DNA from: Pantoea cypripedii
GTDB lineage: Bacteria; Pseudomonadota; Gammaproteobacteria; Enterobacterales; Enterobacteriaceae
NCBI RefSeq assembly: GCF_002095535.1
Contig: NZ_MLJI01000003.1
Span: 62,001 to 126,000 of the forward strand
Length of the DNA: 64,000 bases
Direction of reading: 5' to 3'
Shown here: positions 43,736 through 55,960 of the stretch, one piece after another
How the letters are laid out: each line of letters begins with the position of its first letter
Position numbering within the stretch: position 1 is the stretch's first letter
Notes under the pieces: model-generated
Seen by the model: only the letters and a program-made list of their open reading frames with translations
What the model was told of the DNA's origin: nothing
Database searches by the model: none
Translations under genes and position numbers: made by a program

Positions 43736-45388
43736 TTACAGCGCCATATCGTGTTGCGGCGAGGAAGTCGTTTTTGCCGGAGTCGTTGCCTGCGGCTGAG
43801 CGGCAGCGGCTGGCATATTGATCACCGGGGGTTTGGTCAGTTGCAGCGTTGCGGCTGTGTCATCCCAAACCTGCTGGGCCAGTGCCGGGTCATCGTTCAG
43901 TTTCTGGCCATAGGCCGGAACGATTTGATGGATTTTCTGCTGCCATTCCGGGCTGGCGAATTCGGTCGGGAACAGCTGCTTGATCACGTTAATCGCGATC
44001 GGCGCTGCGGTTGAGGCTCCCGGTGATGCACCCAGCAGGGCGGCAACGGTTTTCTGCTGATCGGTCACGATTTCCGTACCCAGTTTCAGCACACCCCCTT
44101 TCTCGGCATCTTTCTTAATGATCTGTACACGCTGACCCGCCTGAATCAGTTTCCAGTCTTCTTTCTTCGCTTCCGGGAAGTATTCTTTCAGCGCGGCGAA
44201 GCGATCATCGTCGTTCAGCATCACCTGACCAATCAGATATTTCACCAGATCGAAGTTATCAATGCCTACGTGGGTCATCGGCATAAAGTTGCTGGTGGTG
44301 GTGGTGCCCAACAGGTCAAACAAAGAACCATTTTTCAGGAACTTGGTTGAGAAGGTGGCGAATGGTCCAAACAGCACCACGCGCTTGCCATCAAGGAAAC
44401 GGGCATCAAGATGCGGTACGGACATCGGTGGTGCACCCACGGAAGCCTGACCATAAACTTTTTCCAGATGACGGCTGGTAATCGCCGGGTTTTCGGTAAC
44501 GAGGAAAGAACCGCCCACCGGGAAGCCCGCGTAGTTTTCACCTTCAGGAATACCGGTTTTCTGCAACAGTTTCAGCGCGCCGCCGCCCGCACCGATAAAC
44601 ACGTAACGTGCATCGATGGTGCGGTTTTCACCACTTTTCACATCTTTAATGGTGACGTGCCAGCTGTTATCGCTGTTACGTTTGAAATCGGTTACTTCTG
44701 ATGAGGTTTCCAGCGAGAAGTTATCGTTCTTTTTCAGGCTGCCAATCAGCTGACGGGTAATTTCGCCGTAGTTAACATCGGTGCCAACCGGGGTCCAGGT
44801 CGCTGCCACTTTCTGCTGCGGATCGCGGCCTTCCATAATCAACGGCGCCCACTGCTGAATTTGCGCGTGATCGGTGGAGAATTTCATTCCCTGGAACAGC
44901 ACAGTTTTTTGCAGCGCTTCATAACGTTTCGTCAGGTACTCAACGTTTTTATCGCCCCAGACAAAACTCATGTGCGGAGTAGAATTAATAAAGTTATGCG
45001 GGGTATTTAATACGCCACGTTTAACCTGCGAGGTCCAGAATTGACGGGAAATCATAAAGGCTTCGTTGATTTCCAGCGCTTTGCTGACATCAATACTTCC
45101 GTCCGGACGTTCTGGCGTATAATTCAACTCCATATTGGCGGAGTGGCCGGTACCAGCGTTATTCCAGCCATTCGACGATTCCAGTGCCACGCCGTCCAGC
45201 TTTTCGACCATAACCTGTTTCCAGCTGGGTTGTAATTCTTCCAGCCAGGTTCCCAGAGAAGCGCTCATGATGCCCCCGCCAATCAGCAGCACATCAGTCT
45301 TTTCCGGTGTGTCGGCGGCATGAACAGCAGAGCTGACAAGCAGTGCAGTGAGCGAAAGCGAGGTGAGTAATGTAGTTGATTTTTTCAT
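43736..45388 (-). CDS. mqo: Malate:quinone oxidoreductase
   Basis: 550 residues from the ATG at 45388. The TTG at 45433 is rejected. Membrane-associated FAD enzyme oxidising malate to oxaloacetate with electrons to quinone. Signal-like N-terminus of about 24 residues as in E. coli Mqo. FAD motif LLIGGGIMS (35-42), [27 protein letters not shown] and [12 protein letters not shown] are conserved. The Pro/Ala-rich tail (last 35 residues) is not shared with E. coli. Its 3' half is duplicated at 39737-40543. Confidence 0.95.
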   Translation of the reverse strand: MKKSTTLLTSLSLTALLVSSAVHAADTPEKTDVLLIGGGIMSASLGTWLEELQPSWKQVMVEKLDGVALESSNGWNNAGTGHSANMELNYTPERPDGSIDVSKALEINEAFMISRQFWTSQVKRGVLNTPHNFINSTPHMSFVWGDKNVEYLTKRYEALQKTVLFQGMKFSTDHAQIQQWAPLIMEGRDPQQKVAATWTPVGTDVNYGEITRQLIGSLKKNDNFSLETSSEVTDFKRNSDNSWHVTIKDVKSGENRTIDARYVFIGAGGGALKLLQKTGIPEGENYAGFPVGGSFLVTENPAITSRHLEKVYGQASVGAPPMSVPHLDARFLDGKRVVLFGPFATFSTKFLKNGSLFDLLGTTTTSNFMPMTHVGIDNFDLVKYLIGQVMLNDDDRFAALKEYFPEAKKEDWKLIQAGQRVQIIKKDAEKGGVLKLGTEIVTDQQKTVAALLGASPGASTAAPIAINVIKQLFPTEFASPEWQQKIHQIVPAYGQKLNDDPALAQQVWDDTAATLQLTKPPVINMPAAAAQPQATTPAKTTSSPQHDMAL

Positions 45389-45616
45389 TGCGATAACAAC
45401 GTTTCTTAGCGATGAGTAAAAAGTTCGCAACAAATTTAAAACATTGTTATTGAAATTTTAAAATTTATTTAGTTTAAAAACTATTGAAGCAAAATGGCGG
45501 ATTTATTTGGTTACAAATGTATTGGGTTATTTCCATGCGAAACAGGCGGTTATTTTGCTGGATGGTACATGATTTATAACCGCTATTTCAGCAAGGGGAA
45601 TCCCGAGTGAGCGAAA

Positions 45617-46321
45617 TTAATTTCGCTTAAGGAATCGATGTAATGGCAAAATTTGCCGCCCTGAATTATCGATATTTTCCTCGTCTATCCAACGCGTTAT
45701 CGCCTGATAAATGGCAGGCCATTCGGTATCAATAATCGACAGCCAGTCAGTATCACGGTTGCGTTGTTTGCGTGTCATTGCCTGGCGAAAACGGCCTTCA
45801 AAGGTGAAGCCGATACGTTCCGCTGCGCGACGCGATGCATGGTTCAGTGAGTCGCAGCGCCACGCCACACGACGATAGCCCAGCGTAAAGGCCTGGGCCA
45901 GCAGCAGAAACAATGCCTCCGTGCCCAGCACATTACGCTGCATCAGCGGTGACCAGGTCACATGACCAATCTCCAGCGCGCCATTTTGCGGGTCAATATT
46001 GGCGAAACACACCACACCCACCGCCTGTTGGCTGGCATGGCTGATGACGGCATAAGGTATCAGCAAGGCATCAGCAATTTTGTGTGCGACCCAGCGCTGC
46101 ATCTCTTCCAGCGAGTGGGGTTGTTCGGCACCCAGCCATGTCCAGTCGCGATCGTCTTCAGCCTGAGAAAATGCCGCAAACAGCGATGCGCAGTGTCCGG
46201 TCTGTAAAGGTTGCAGCGTACAAAACCGCCCCACCAGAGGCGTGACGGCGGGACGCGCGACGGGCTGCCAGTCCGGCAGAGCAAACCCTACGGGTTGACC
46301 ATATTGATTAAAATGAGACAC
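45617..46321 (-). CDS. GNAT N-acetyltransferase (RimJ/RimL-like)
   Basis: 234 residues from the GTG at 46321, which begins SHFNQYGQPVG and has AAGGA a few bases upstream. An ATG at 46372 would add 17 non-conserved residues. The acetyl-CoA fold shows GALEIGHVTWSPLMQRNVLGTEA and the NHASRRAAERIGFTFEGRFRQ RimL-type segment. Cytoplasmic. Substrate not predictable. The promoter region carries a copy of the palindromic repeat. Confidence 0.88.
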   Translation of the reverse strand: MSHFNQYGQPVGFALPDWQPVARPAVTPLVGRFCTLQPLQTGHCASLFAAFSQAEDDRDWTWLGAEQPHSLEEMQRWVAHKIADALLIPYAVISHASQQAVGVVCFANIDPQNGALEIGHVTWSPLMQRNVLGTEALFLLLAQAFTLGYRRVAWRCDSLNHASRRAAERIGFTFEGRFRQAMTRKQRNRDTDWLSIIDTEWPAIYQAITRWIDEENIDNSGRQILPLHRFLKRN

Positions 46322-46395
46322 ACAACATTCCTTGATAAAGTAGCGGGTAGCAATCCTTATAACGTAACGCATTTTCCCGGCACGGCGTACGGATT

Positions 46396-46519
46396 GCGCG
46401 ATAAATCGCGCCGCTACGGCTCGGTGCGGTTATTGGCATGGTCGGCATAAATGCCGCCCCTACATCTGTGGGGTGCGAATTTATTCGCACCAGGGATTGA
46501 CGTTCAAGACGGTAGCTAC
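46396..46519. repeat. Modular palindromic repeat, copy B (inverted relative to copy A)
   Basis: The same three modules as at 14044-14167 in reverse order and orientation, with about ten to fifteen differences over 124 bp. It lies between the divergent starts of the acetyltransferase and the hexapeptide acyltransferase and so overlaps their promoters. Confidence 0.8.
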
Positions 46520-46539
46520 GGCCAGTACATGGAGTCACT

Positions 46540-46998
46540 ATGGCAATGAATTTACGCGAAATCGGTGTGAAAGATGTTATCAGCGGCAACAACGTCACCG
46601 TCTGGCAGCCGGTGAACCTTTATGGTTGCACCCTTGAAGATGAGGTGTTTATCGGCCCGTTTGTTGAAATTCAGGCAAACACGGTAATTGGCCGTGGTAG
46701 CAAAGTTCAGTCGCACAGTTTTATCTGTGAATACGTCACCGTCGGTGAAAACTGCTTTATCGGGCACGGTGTGATGTTTGCCAATGACCTGTTTCGTGAG
46801 GGCAAACCCGATCCGGACCGCACCCATTGGGGAAGAATTGTGATTGGCAATGAAGTGGCGATTGGCAGCGGTGCGACCATTCTGGCTGTCAGCATCTGTG
46901 ATGGTGCGGTGATCGGTGCGGGCAGTGTGGTAACCAAAGATATTACGCAGAAGGGTGTTTACGCCGGTAACCCGGCGCGTTTGCTGCGTCCGTTGTGA
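46540..46998 (+). CDS. Left-handed beta-helix acyltransferase (hexapeptide repeat)
   Basis: 152 residues. Repeating hexapeptides ([LIV]-G-x4) run from about 35 to 145, for example FIGPFVEIQANTVIG and VGENCFIGHGV, and the end GNPARLLRPL is typical of sugar-nucleotide acetyltransferases such as WbpD/WlbB. It usually acetylates a UDP-amino sugar. No polysaccharide genes surround it, so the substrate is open. Confidence 0.88.
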   Translation: MAMNLREIGVKDVISGNNVTVWQPVNLYGCTLEDEVFIGPFVEIQANTVIGRGSKVQSHSFICEYVTVGENCFIGHGVMFANDLFREGKPDPDRTHWGRIVIGNEVAIGSGATILAVSICDGAVIGAGSVVTKDITQKGVYAGNPARLLRPL

Positions 46999-47002
46999 AT
47001 GG

Positions 47003-48780
<1,778 letters not shown>

Positions 48781-48784
<4 letters not shown>

Positions 48785-50229
48785 CGCTGCGGATCTGCCA
48801 TAAAGCGTGCGGACAGGGTGCTTACCGGCAGGAAATCAAAATCGGTATCAAAAGGATAAGCAGGCTGAGTCTTACGCTTGCGGACCAGGCGTTCCACGTA
48901 CTGATCGACCACGCCTTCGGATAGCGCCATCAGGTTAGGATTGGCCAGTGGCGCCAGTTCGGGGGACAGATAACCGGATTTTACTACCACAATATTGGCG
49001 GTGGCCGGATCCAGCCCCAGCAGCGCAAAATCCGCCAGATTATGGTAGGGACGGCGTCTGTCAGCGACTACCACGGTGATGCCACCCGTTTGCAGCAGCG
49101 CCTGTTTCGCGACGGACCGCGCGTCATCCACCAGGTTAGTCACCACAAATTGCGCGCTGGCTTTGCCACCCGCAGGATCGAGCGTTGCGCCAAGGGTCAA
49201 TGGCAGGGTTGCGCCGACTCCGGCGGCAAAAGCTGCATCGGTCGCCGGTTTGTCGGTAATCCCTGCGACGATCACCCCTTGTGCACCCTGGCGAATCAAC
49301 TCGGCCAGCATATCGCCGCGATCGCCGACACCGCCTCCGGTGGGATTATCACCGGAATCCGCCAGAATCACCGGATGGGTAGGGCTGGCAATCGCCATCC
49401 GTACGCACTCCTCAGTGCTGCCGGTGACACAACCAAAACTGAATTGTTCTCTGGCCTGCCAGTACGCCAGCGCCAGTTTTGCCGCCTGTTCAGCCAGCAC
49501 ATCGGCATCGGTACCGGTCATGATGGCTGCCGCCGTCGCGCGGGGTTCATCGGCCCAGACGTAACCCACCATCAGTGAGGCATCCCAGATATGATCGATC
49601 GCGTTAATGGCGGGCAGGCGGGCATACAGGCTTTTCGCCGGTTCATCCTCGGTACTGGTGCGTTCACCGGGCAACACCACCGGAATCGGTGCCCAGACAA
49701 CGCCAGGTTTCACGCCGCTGTGCAGGCTTTTCACCAGCATCGCGACCGAGCGACGCATGGTTTCTTCCACATCGATATGCGGCGCGGTGCGGTAGGTGGA
49801 GAACATATCGATCGCATCGATGATGCGTTGCGTGACGTTACCGTGCAGATCATAGCTGACGCTGATCGGGCAATCGTCACCAACCAACTCACGGGTAGCG
49901 GCAATCCAGTCGCCCTCGGCGTCTTCCATTCCTTCAACGTAGACCGCGCCGTGCATCGCCAGGTACACGCCGTCTACGGGTAACAACGTCGCCAGTCGGC
50001 TTAAGAAATCTTGTTTAAAATCTTCGTAAGTGACGCGTGCGACCGGGCCACCGGCGATGGCGCGGGCATGAAAGGTCGGCAGGAAGAGGGCATCGTAATC
50101 GGCAAGAAAAGCAAAATAAGGACTCGCCGTGAGTTCATCACCGCGCAGAATACGGAAGTCGTCAGCATAATTCAGCACCGGGTTATAGGTACTGCACTCA
50201 GTATGAATACCACCAAAAGCAATGCGCAT
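48781..50229 (-). CDS. MlrC-like M81-family metallopeptidase
   Basis: 482 residues. N-terminal IAFGGIHTECSTYNP with H9, a VYLAMHGAVYVEGMEDAEGDW segment and SYDLHGN (zinc-ligand regions), ADSGDNPTGGG and the C-terminal MlrC domain. MlrC is known from microcystin breakdown, but relatives are common next to peptide transporters. Probably a cytoplasmic peptidase or amidohydrolase acting on the imported compound. Between the ROK regulator and the fused ATPase. Confidence 0.88.
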
Positions 50230-50240
50230 TGCCGCCTCCG

Positions 50241-51374
50241 TTACTCGGGTAGATGAATTAAAAAACGATAGGCCGCCACACTGGCAGCGGCTCTGGCCCA
50301 GCTTTCGTCGCTGAGGACGATGGTCGAAATCGGCGTCTTACCCATGATGGAAGGTAAGACATTGGCATCAATGGCCTGCATCACCACGGTTTTCAGCAAG
50401 CCATCAAACGCGCCGGGATGATGGGCAATCACGATCAATTCCGGATCGTTCATCTGAATGATATTGGCAATGGCAAGGCCGAGCGCATTACCCGCGCGGT
50501 GCAGAATGGCAATCGCCGCACTGCTGCCTTTCACCGCCAGATTTTCCAGCTCCGCCAGGGTTGCGGCATCAAGAGTCTTCTCGCGCATGTTTTCGCGGAT
50601 GGCGGTTAAGGATGCCAGAGTGTCGAGACAACCGCGTTTACCACAGCGGCAGGGATGGCCGCCGGGCTCAATGGTGCAATGGGCAATTTCTCCGGCACCG
50701 CCGTGGGCGCCGCGATGCAGTTGCCCCTGAAAAAAGTGCGCTGAACCGATGCCATCGCTGTGCGAAATCAGGGTGAAGTTACGAACTTTCTTCGCCAGCC
50801 CGAAGATTTTCTCGCTCACCGCCAGGGCTTTGGCGTCATTTTCCAGCGACACCTCCAGCCCGGTTGCCTGTTTCAGCATCTCCGCCAGTGCGACATTTTT
50901 CCAGCCGAGCAGGGCCGATTGTACACAGACTGCCTGGTGTTCATCGACAAAGCCAGAAAGCGTAACGCCAAGGCCAATCAGTTGATCCGGTGAGATCCCC
51001 TTGCTCTGTACCAGCGGGGGGATGGCTGCGGCAATGGCCTGGGTGAGTTGTTGTGAGTCGAGGCTCAGGGGCAGCGCGCTGCTTGCCAGTACGTGCCCAT
51101 GCATATCGATCAACACCAGGGTGATTTGCTCACCCAGCAACGAAGCACCAAGAAAATAAGCGCTATCGGCACGCATTTTTAATAAAACCGAAGGGCGGCC
51201 CTGGCCGCTGGCTTCAGCAATACTTTCTTCCAGTAAACCGGCATTAAGCATCTCTTTAATCAGGGTGCTAATGGCCGCTTTACTCATTTTCATCTTCTGC
51301 GCAATAGCCGTACGGCTCATGCCATGTGAAGCGATAAGCAAACGAATAATTTGTTGCTGATGGGCATTGAGCAT
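50241..51374 (-). CDS. ROK-family transcriptional regulator of the peptide-transport locus
   Basis: 377 residues from the ATG at 51374. The TTG at 51392 is an alternative. N-terminal HTH (MSRTAIAQKMKMSKAAISTLI, about 19-39), ROK domain with SHSDGIGSAHF and the zinc cluster CRCGKRGCLD. It probably governs both the mlrC-gsiA side and the divergent binding-protein side. AACTAA/TTAGTT half-sites occur in the shared intergenic region (about 51444-51500), but a clear operator is not evident. Confidence 0.88.
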   Translation of the reverse strand: MLNAHQQQIIRLLIASHGMSRTAIAQKMKMSKAAISTLIKEMLNAGLLEESIAEASGQGRPSVLLKMRADSAYFLGASLLGEQITLVLIDMHGHVLASSALPLSLDSQQLTQAIAAAIPPLVQSKGISPDQLIGLGVTLSGFVDEHQAVCVQSALLGWKNVALAEMLKQATGLEVSLENDAKALAVSEKIFGLAKKVRNFTLISHSDGIGSAHFFQGQLHRGAHGGAGEIAHCTIEPGGHPCRCGKRGCLDTLASLTAIRENMREKTLDAATLAELENLAVKGSSAAIAILHRAGNALGLAIANIIQMNDPELIVIAHHPGAFDGLLKTVVMQAIDANVLPSIMGKTPISTIVLSDESWARAAASVAAYRFLIHLPE

Positions 51375-51566
51375 CAAGAGTCCCGCGATCAAAGCACTGT
51401 TTCACTGACAATAATAAGCCATAAGGACAAATACAATGGCATTTAGTTAATTTTCTGAACCTGGATCGAGATATAAGTAAAATATATGAACTAACCTATT
51501 GGCTTTTGTTTGGCAGTTGTGCCTTATATGGCCTGGATAATTCACCAATCGTATCTGAGGGCCTTC

Positions 51567-53102
51567 ATGGAAAGCACACTTAAGCGTTTCAGGGTTATTA
51601 CTCTCGCGGGCTGCATGATGTCGCTATTTGCCAGCGCCTCTGCGTTTGCCAGCCAACTGGTCATTATGCAGAACGAACCGCCACGCAGCATGGATCCGGG
51701 TAATCAGACCGCCACCTTTACCGGCACGGTACTGGACCCGATGTACGAAGGCCTGACGCGACTGGGTGATGATGGCAAGGCGGTTCCGGCGCTGGCGCTC
51801 TCCTGGAGCAGCGATGCCAGCGGACTGAACTGGACTTTTAAACTGCGTCCCAACGTAAAATTCCATGATGGCACGCCCTTTAACGCCGATGCAGTGGTGG
51901 AAAACTTTCAGCGCCATCTCGATACCAAACGCGGTCTTGCCGCCAGCGGTAAAATTCGCACCTTTGTTCAGGACGTGAAGAAAAAAGACGATCTGATCGT
52001 GGAATTTCAACTGAAGAAAATAAATCCGGCGTTTTTGACGGTGCTGGCGTCCGGCCCGGGATTAATGGTTAGCCCGAAGGCGGATAAAGACGGCAGCATC
52101 AATAATAAAGCGGATGGCACCGGGCCTTATAAGCTGGTGCAATATAAATCCGGTGAATACGTGCTGGAACAAAAGAACGCAGATTACTGGGGTAAATCAT
52201 CCGGGCCGGACGAAATAAAATGGACGTGGAGCAGCGAACCTTCGGTGATGAATATGGCGCTGCAATCCGGCCAGGTCGATATTATTAACCCGGTGCCACC
52301 TCAATTTGCTGGCATGTTAAAAAACAATCCTAACATCAACCTGAAACAATCGCCGGGTGCGGCGGTTTTCTGGGTTGATCTTAATACGCAAAGTAAAGCG
52401 TTGAGCGATGTCCGCGTGCGTCAGGCGCTGAACTTCGCCACCGATCAGCAGGCGCTGAGTAAGGCGGTAATGTTTGGTTATGCCCAGCCTGCCAACTCCG
52501 CACTGGCACCGGTTGATGTGAACTACGATAAAAGCCTGCATGACTATCCTTACGATCTCCAGAAAGCCAAAGACCTGCTGAAAGCGGCGGGTTATGCCGA
52601 TGGCTTTGCCATGTCGATTGCGGTACAGGCACCGGATGCGCGCACGGCGCAGGTGTTGCAGGGCATGTGGAGCAAAATTGGCGTGAAGCTGAATGTGCGC
52701 CAGATGGAAAGTGGTGTCTGGACCAAAGCGGCCTTCGCCGATGCAAAAGAGAAAGCCTCGCAGGGCACTGATGCGGTGCTGGCCTCGTGGTCATCAGGTT
52801 TATATGGCTCGGACCTGCAACTGCGCCCGCTTTACCACACCAGCAGCTTCGCTCCGGGTGGCGCCAACCTTGGTTTCTTTAGCGATAAGCAAACCGATGA
52901 TCTGATCGATACCGCCGCTTCCACCATGGATGATGCCAAACGTAAAGCACTCTACTTCGAGGCGCAGAAACGCATCAGCGCACTGGCACCGCAGGTGCTG
53001 CTGTTTTACCAGGATGACCTGTATGCAGCGCGGAAAAATATCAGCGGCGTCACCATGCAGCCGGGTGGCCAGTTAGTGGTGCGGGATGCCGTTAAAAAAT
53101 AA
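51567..53102 (+). CDS. Periplasmic peptide-type binding protein (SBP family 5, GsiB-like)
   Basis: 511 residues from the ATG at 51567, with GAGGG upstream. Signal peptide of about 28 residues ending SAFA. Family-5 features include EPPRSMDPGNQTATFTGTVLDPMYEGL and FKLRPNVKFHDGTPFNADAV. First gene of an operon with two permeases and a ROK kinase. The ligand may be a peptide or a glycosylated compound. Confidence 0.9.
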   Translation: MESTLKRFRVITLAGCMMSLFASASAFASQLVIMQNEPPRSMDPGNQTATFTGTVLDPMYEGLTRLGDDGKAVPALALSWSSDASGLNWTFKLRPNVKFHDGTPFNADAVVENFQRHLDTKRGLAASGKIRTFVQDVKKKDDLIVEFQLKKINPAFLTVLASGPGLMVSPKADKDGSINNKADGTGPYKLVQYKSGEYVLEQKNADYWGKSSGPDEIKWTWSSEPSVMNMALQSGQVDIINPVPPQFAGMLKNNPNINLKQSPGAAVFWVDLNTQSKALSDVRVRQALNFATDQQALSKAVMFGYAQPANSALAPVDVNYDKSLHDYPYDLQKAKDLLKAAGYADGFAMSIAVQAPDARTAQVLQGMWSKIGVKLNVRQMESGVWTKAAFADAKEKASQGTDAVLASWSSGLYGSDLQLRPLYHTSSFAPGGANLGFFSDKQTDDLIDTAASTMDDAKRKALYFEAQKRISALAPQVLLFYQDDLYAARKNISGVTMQPGGQLVVRDAVKK

Positions 53103-53117
53103 CCCAGGCGAGTTGCT

Positions 53118-54038
53118 ATGAAAGCGTATGTCGCGAAAAAGGTGCTTTCACTGCCGTTGATTATATTCGGGGTGTCCATCATCGTTTTTATCGCCATCCG
53201 TGCGCTGCCGGGCGATCCGGCACGCCTGATGGCGGGGCCGGAAGCACCGCAGGAAGCGGTGGATAACATGCGCATCCGCCTGGGTCTTGATCAGCCACTG
53301 CCGCTGCAATATGTGAAGTTTGCGGCGGAAGCGCTGCACGGCAATCTGGGGATGTCGTTGCAGTCGCAGCGTCCGGTGATCAGCGAAATCAGTGAACGGC
53401 TGCCCTATACCTTATCGCTGGCGGCACTGGCTTATCTGCTGGCGATTGCCATCGGCGTACCCGCGGGGATGACCGGGGCGATTTATCGCCAGCGTATCCC
53501 GGACCAGGTGGTGATGGTGCTGACCATTGCCGGAGCGTCGATTGCCAACTTCTGGCTGGCGCTGCTGGCGATGAACTATTTTGCGGTACAGCTCGGCTGG
53601 CTACCGTTGCTGGGGGCTGATTCGTGGCGTAATTACATCATGCCCACCGTGACGCTGGCGATTTTGCCGATGGCGATGATCGCCCGCATGACGCGTTCCA
53701 GCATGCTCGATGTATTGAGCCAGGACTACATTCGCACCGCCAAAGCTAAGGGGTTGTCGGCGCGCAGCATCCACTGGAAACACGCGTTACGCAACGCCCT
53801 GATCCCCATCGTGACCATTGTGGCGCTGAATTTCGGCAGCCTGATTGGCGGCGCGGTGGTGACGGAATCGGTGTTCAACTGGCCGGGCATTGGTCGTTTG
53901 CTGGTGGATTCGGTGCGCTATCGTGACTACCCGGTGATTCAGGGCGTCACCCTGGTGGCCGTGACTGGCGTGGTGCTGATGAATTTGGTGGGGGAAATCC
54001 TTATCGGCTTGCTGAATCCAAAAATAAGGTTCGACTGA
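53118..54038 (+). CDS. Peptide-type ABC permease (GsiC/DppB type)
   Basis: 306 residues. The FIAIRALPGDPARLMAGPEA segment after the first helix is the DppB-type signature. The docking loop IRTAKAKGLSARSIHWKHALRNALIP is complete. Shares its last base with the next start. Confidence 0.9.
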   Translation: MKAYVAKKVLSLPLIIFGVSIIVFIAIRALPGDPARLMAGPEAPQEAVDNMRIRLGLDQPLPLQYVKFAAEALHGNLGMSLQSQRPVISEISERLPYTLSLAALAYLLAIAIGVPAGMTGAIYRQRIPDQVVMVLTIAGASIANFWLALLAMNYFAVQLGWLPLLGADSWRNYIMPTVTLAILPMAMIARMTRSSMLDVLSQDYIRTAKAKGLSARSIHWKHALRNALIPIVTIVALNFGSLIGGAVVTESVFNWPGIGRLLVDSVRYRDYPVIQGVTLVAVTGVVLMNLVGEILIGLLNPKIRFD

Positions 54039-54904
54039 TGAACAGCATCGAAACTTCCCTGGTGTCACGCCGATCGCGCAGCAGGCAGCTGCTGCGTTTC
54101 CTGGCGGCATATCCGTCGATTGCCATTGGCGGTGGATTGGTGCTGCTGGTGGTGCTGGCGGCACTGCTGGCCCCGCTGATTACCCATTGGGATCCGATTG
54201 AACAGGATTTGCTGAATACCCTTCAGGCCCCTTCCGCCGCGCACTGGTTTGGCACTGACGATTATGGCCGCGATATCTTCGCGCGCGTGATTTATGGGGC
54301 GCGTATCTCGTTATTTGAAGTGTGCTTGAGCGTGGCGATTTCGATGGTGATTGGTATCCCGCTCGGCATTATTTCGGGTCTGGCGGGGCGTAAAATCGAT
54401 GCGGCGATCATGTGGGTGATGGACGTGATTTTTGCCTTTCCGGGTATCGTACTGGCGATTCTGATTGTCAGTGTACTCGGCGAAGGGCTGACCAATATGC
54501 TGATCGCCATCTCGCTGTTCTCCATTCCGGTCTATGCCCGTCTCAGCCGTAACCTGACGCTGGGGCTGAAAAATATGGAGTACATCGAAGCGGCGCATAT
54601 GCTGGGGGTGCGTTATCCGCGCATCATCACCCACTATATTTTGCGCAACGCGATCGGTCCGCTGATTGTGCAATCCACCCTGACGGCCGGAGCGGTGGTG
54701 TTATCTGCCGCCAGCCTGTCGTTTCTCGGGCTGGGGGCGCAGCCCCCGATGCCGGAGTGGGGCACCATGATGAGTGATGGACGCAATTTCCTTGGACTCA
54801 ACATTTACGTCTCCCTTTTCCCTGGCCTGGCCATTCTGATTACCGTACTTGGCTTTAACGTGCTGGGTGACGGCTTACGCGATGTGATGGATAAGCGTTT
54901 ATGA
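54038..54904 (+). CDS. Peptide-type ABC permease (GsiD/DppC type)
   Basis: 288 residues. HWFGTDDYGRDIFARVIYGARISL is the DppC signature. The EAA-like loop is EAAHMLGVRYPRIITHYILRNA. Overlaps the kinase start by 4 bp. Confidence 0.9.
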   Translation: MNSIETSLVSRRSRSRQLLRFLAAYPSIAIGGGLVLLVVLAALLAPLITHWDPIEQDLLNTLQAPSAAHWFGTDDYGRDIFARVIYGARISLFEVCLSVAISMVIGIPLGIISGLAGRKIDAAIMWVMDVIFAFPGIVLAILIVSVLGEGLTNMLIAISLFSIPVYARLSRNLTLGLKNMEYIEAAHMLGVRYPRIITHYILRNAIGPLIVQSTLTAGAVVLSAASLSFLGLGAQPPMPEWGTMMSDGRNFLGLNIYVSLFPGLAILITVLGFNVLGDGLRDVMDKRL

Positions 54905-55884
54905 ATACACAGCAACCTGCGGTGATCTGTTTCGATTTAGGTGGTTCATTTATCAAATTGGCGATGGCGACGGGCAACGGTGAATTGTCTCTGCTCGGGC
55001 AGGAAAACATGCCAACCACGTCCTGGCCTGAGTTCACGCGGTTAATCCGAACGATGATCGACCAGCATCAGCAGCATTTTAGCGCCAGCAGCCCGGTAGC
55101 GATTTCCACCGCCGGGATTGTGGCACCAGATAGCGGTGAGATCTTTGCCAGCAATATTCCGGCCTTCCATCAGCGCAACCTGGCACGAGAACTGGCTGAC
55201 GAACTGCAACGTGACGTGATCGTGCATAACGATGCGGACTGCTTTACTTATGCCGAAGCGCTGGCCGGGGCGGGGCGGGGCCACAGGGTAGTGTTTGGCG
55301 CGATCCTCGGTTCTGGCGTCGGCGGCGGCCTGGTGGCGGATGGCCGCATTATCATCGGACAAAATGGGTTAACCGGTGAGTGGGGGCATGGCCCGATCAC
55401 ACTGACGGAAGTTGAGATTGACGGTGAATGGCGACGCCTGCCGCGCCAGCTCTGTCCGTGTGGACAACGGGGCTGCCTCGACAGCTACGGTGGCGCGCGT
55501 GGCATGGAAAATCTGCATCGCACTTTGCATAACGAATCCGCCAGCAGCCTCGACATTATTGCGCGCTGGCAAGGTCAGGAGGCACTGGCCGGACAAACCA
55601 TCAGCGCCTGGCTACAGTTGGTCAGCCAGCCGCTGGCGTACTGCATCAATCTCACCGGGGCTTCAGTGGTGGTGGTGGGCGGCGGCCTGGCTTCGGTGAC
55701 ACCCCTGATCGCAGCGCTGGATGCGGCGGTGCAAGGTTATGTGTTACGCCGCAGTGCTCAGCCATTGGTGGTACCGGGAGCCTTTGCCCATCATGGCGGT
55801 ATGCTCGGAGCGGCGTTGCTGGCTGGAGAAGCGGTGTCTAAAGATATCTCTTTGGATCCTGAAGCTGGCTCAGCACCGCGGTGA
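54901..55884 (+). CDS. ROK-family sugar kinase
   Basis: 327 residues. ATP-binding DLGGSFIKLA starts at residue 12. Catalytic region VIHNDADCF, the zinc-site motif CPCGQRGCLD and the EWGHGPI segment are ROK-kinase features (glucokinase, N-acetylglucosamine or N-acetylmannosamine kinases). It lacks an HTH. A sugar kinase at the end of a peptide-type transporter operon suggests that the imported compound contains a sugar. Confidence 0.88.
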   Translation: MNTQQPAVICFDLGGSFIKLAMATGNGELSLLGQENMPTTSWPEFTRLIRTMIDQHQQHFSASSPVAISTAGIVAPDSGEIFASNIPAFHQRNLARELADELQRDVIVHNDADCFTYAEALAGAGRGHRVVFGAILGSGVGGGLVADGRIIIGQNGLTGEWGHGPITLTEVEIDGEWRRLPRQLCPCGQRGCLDSYGGARGMENLHRTLHNESASSLDIIARWQGQEALAGQTISAWLQLVSQPLAYCINLTGASVVVVGGGLASVTPLIAALDAAVQGYVLRRSAQPLVVPGAFAHHGGMLGAALLAGEAVSKDISLDPEAGSAPR

Positions 55885-55960
55885 TTGCAATACCATTTGT
55901 TAACTGTGTCGCGAAGAATGTCGCTCTTATCCTGTCTCGCTTCCTGCGATAGGGTCAGCG

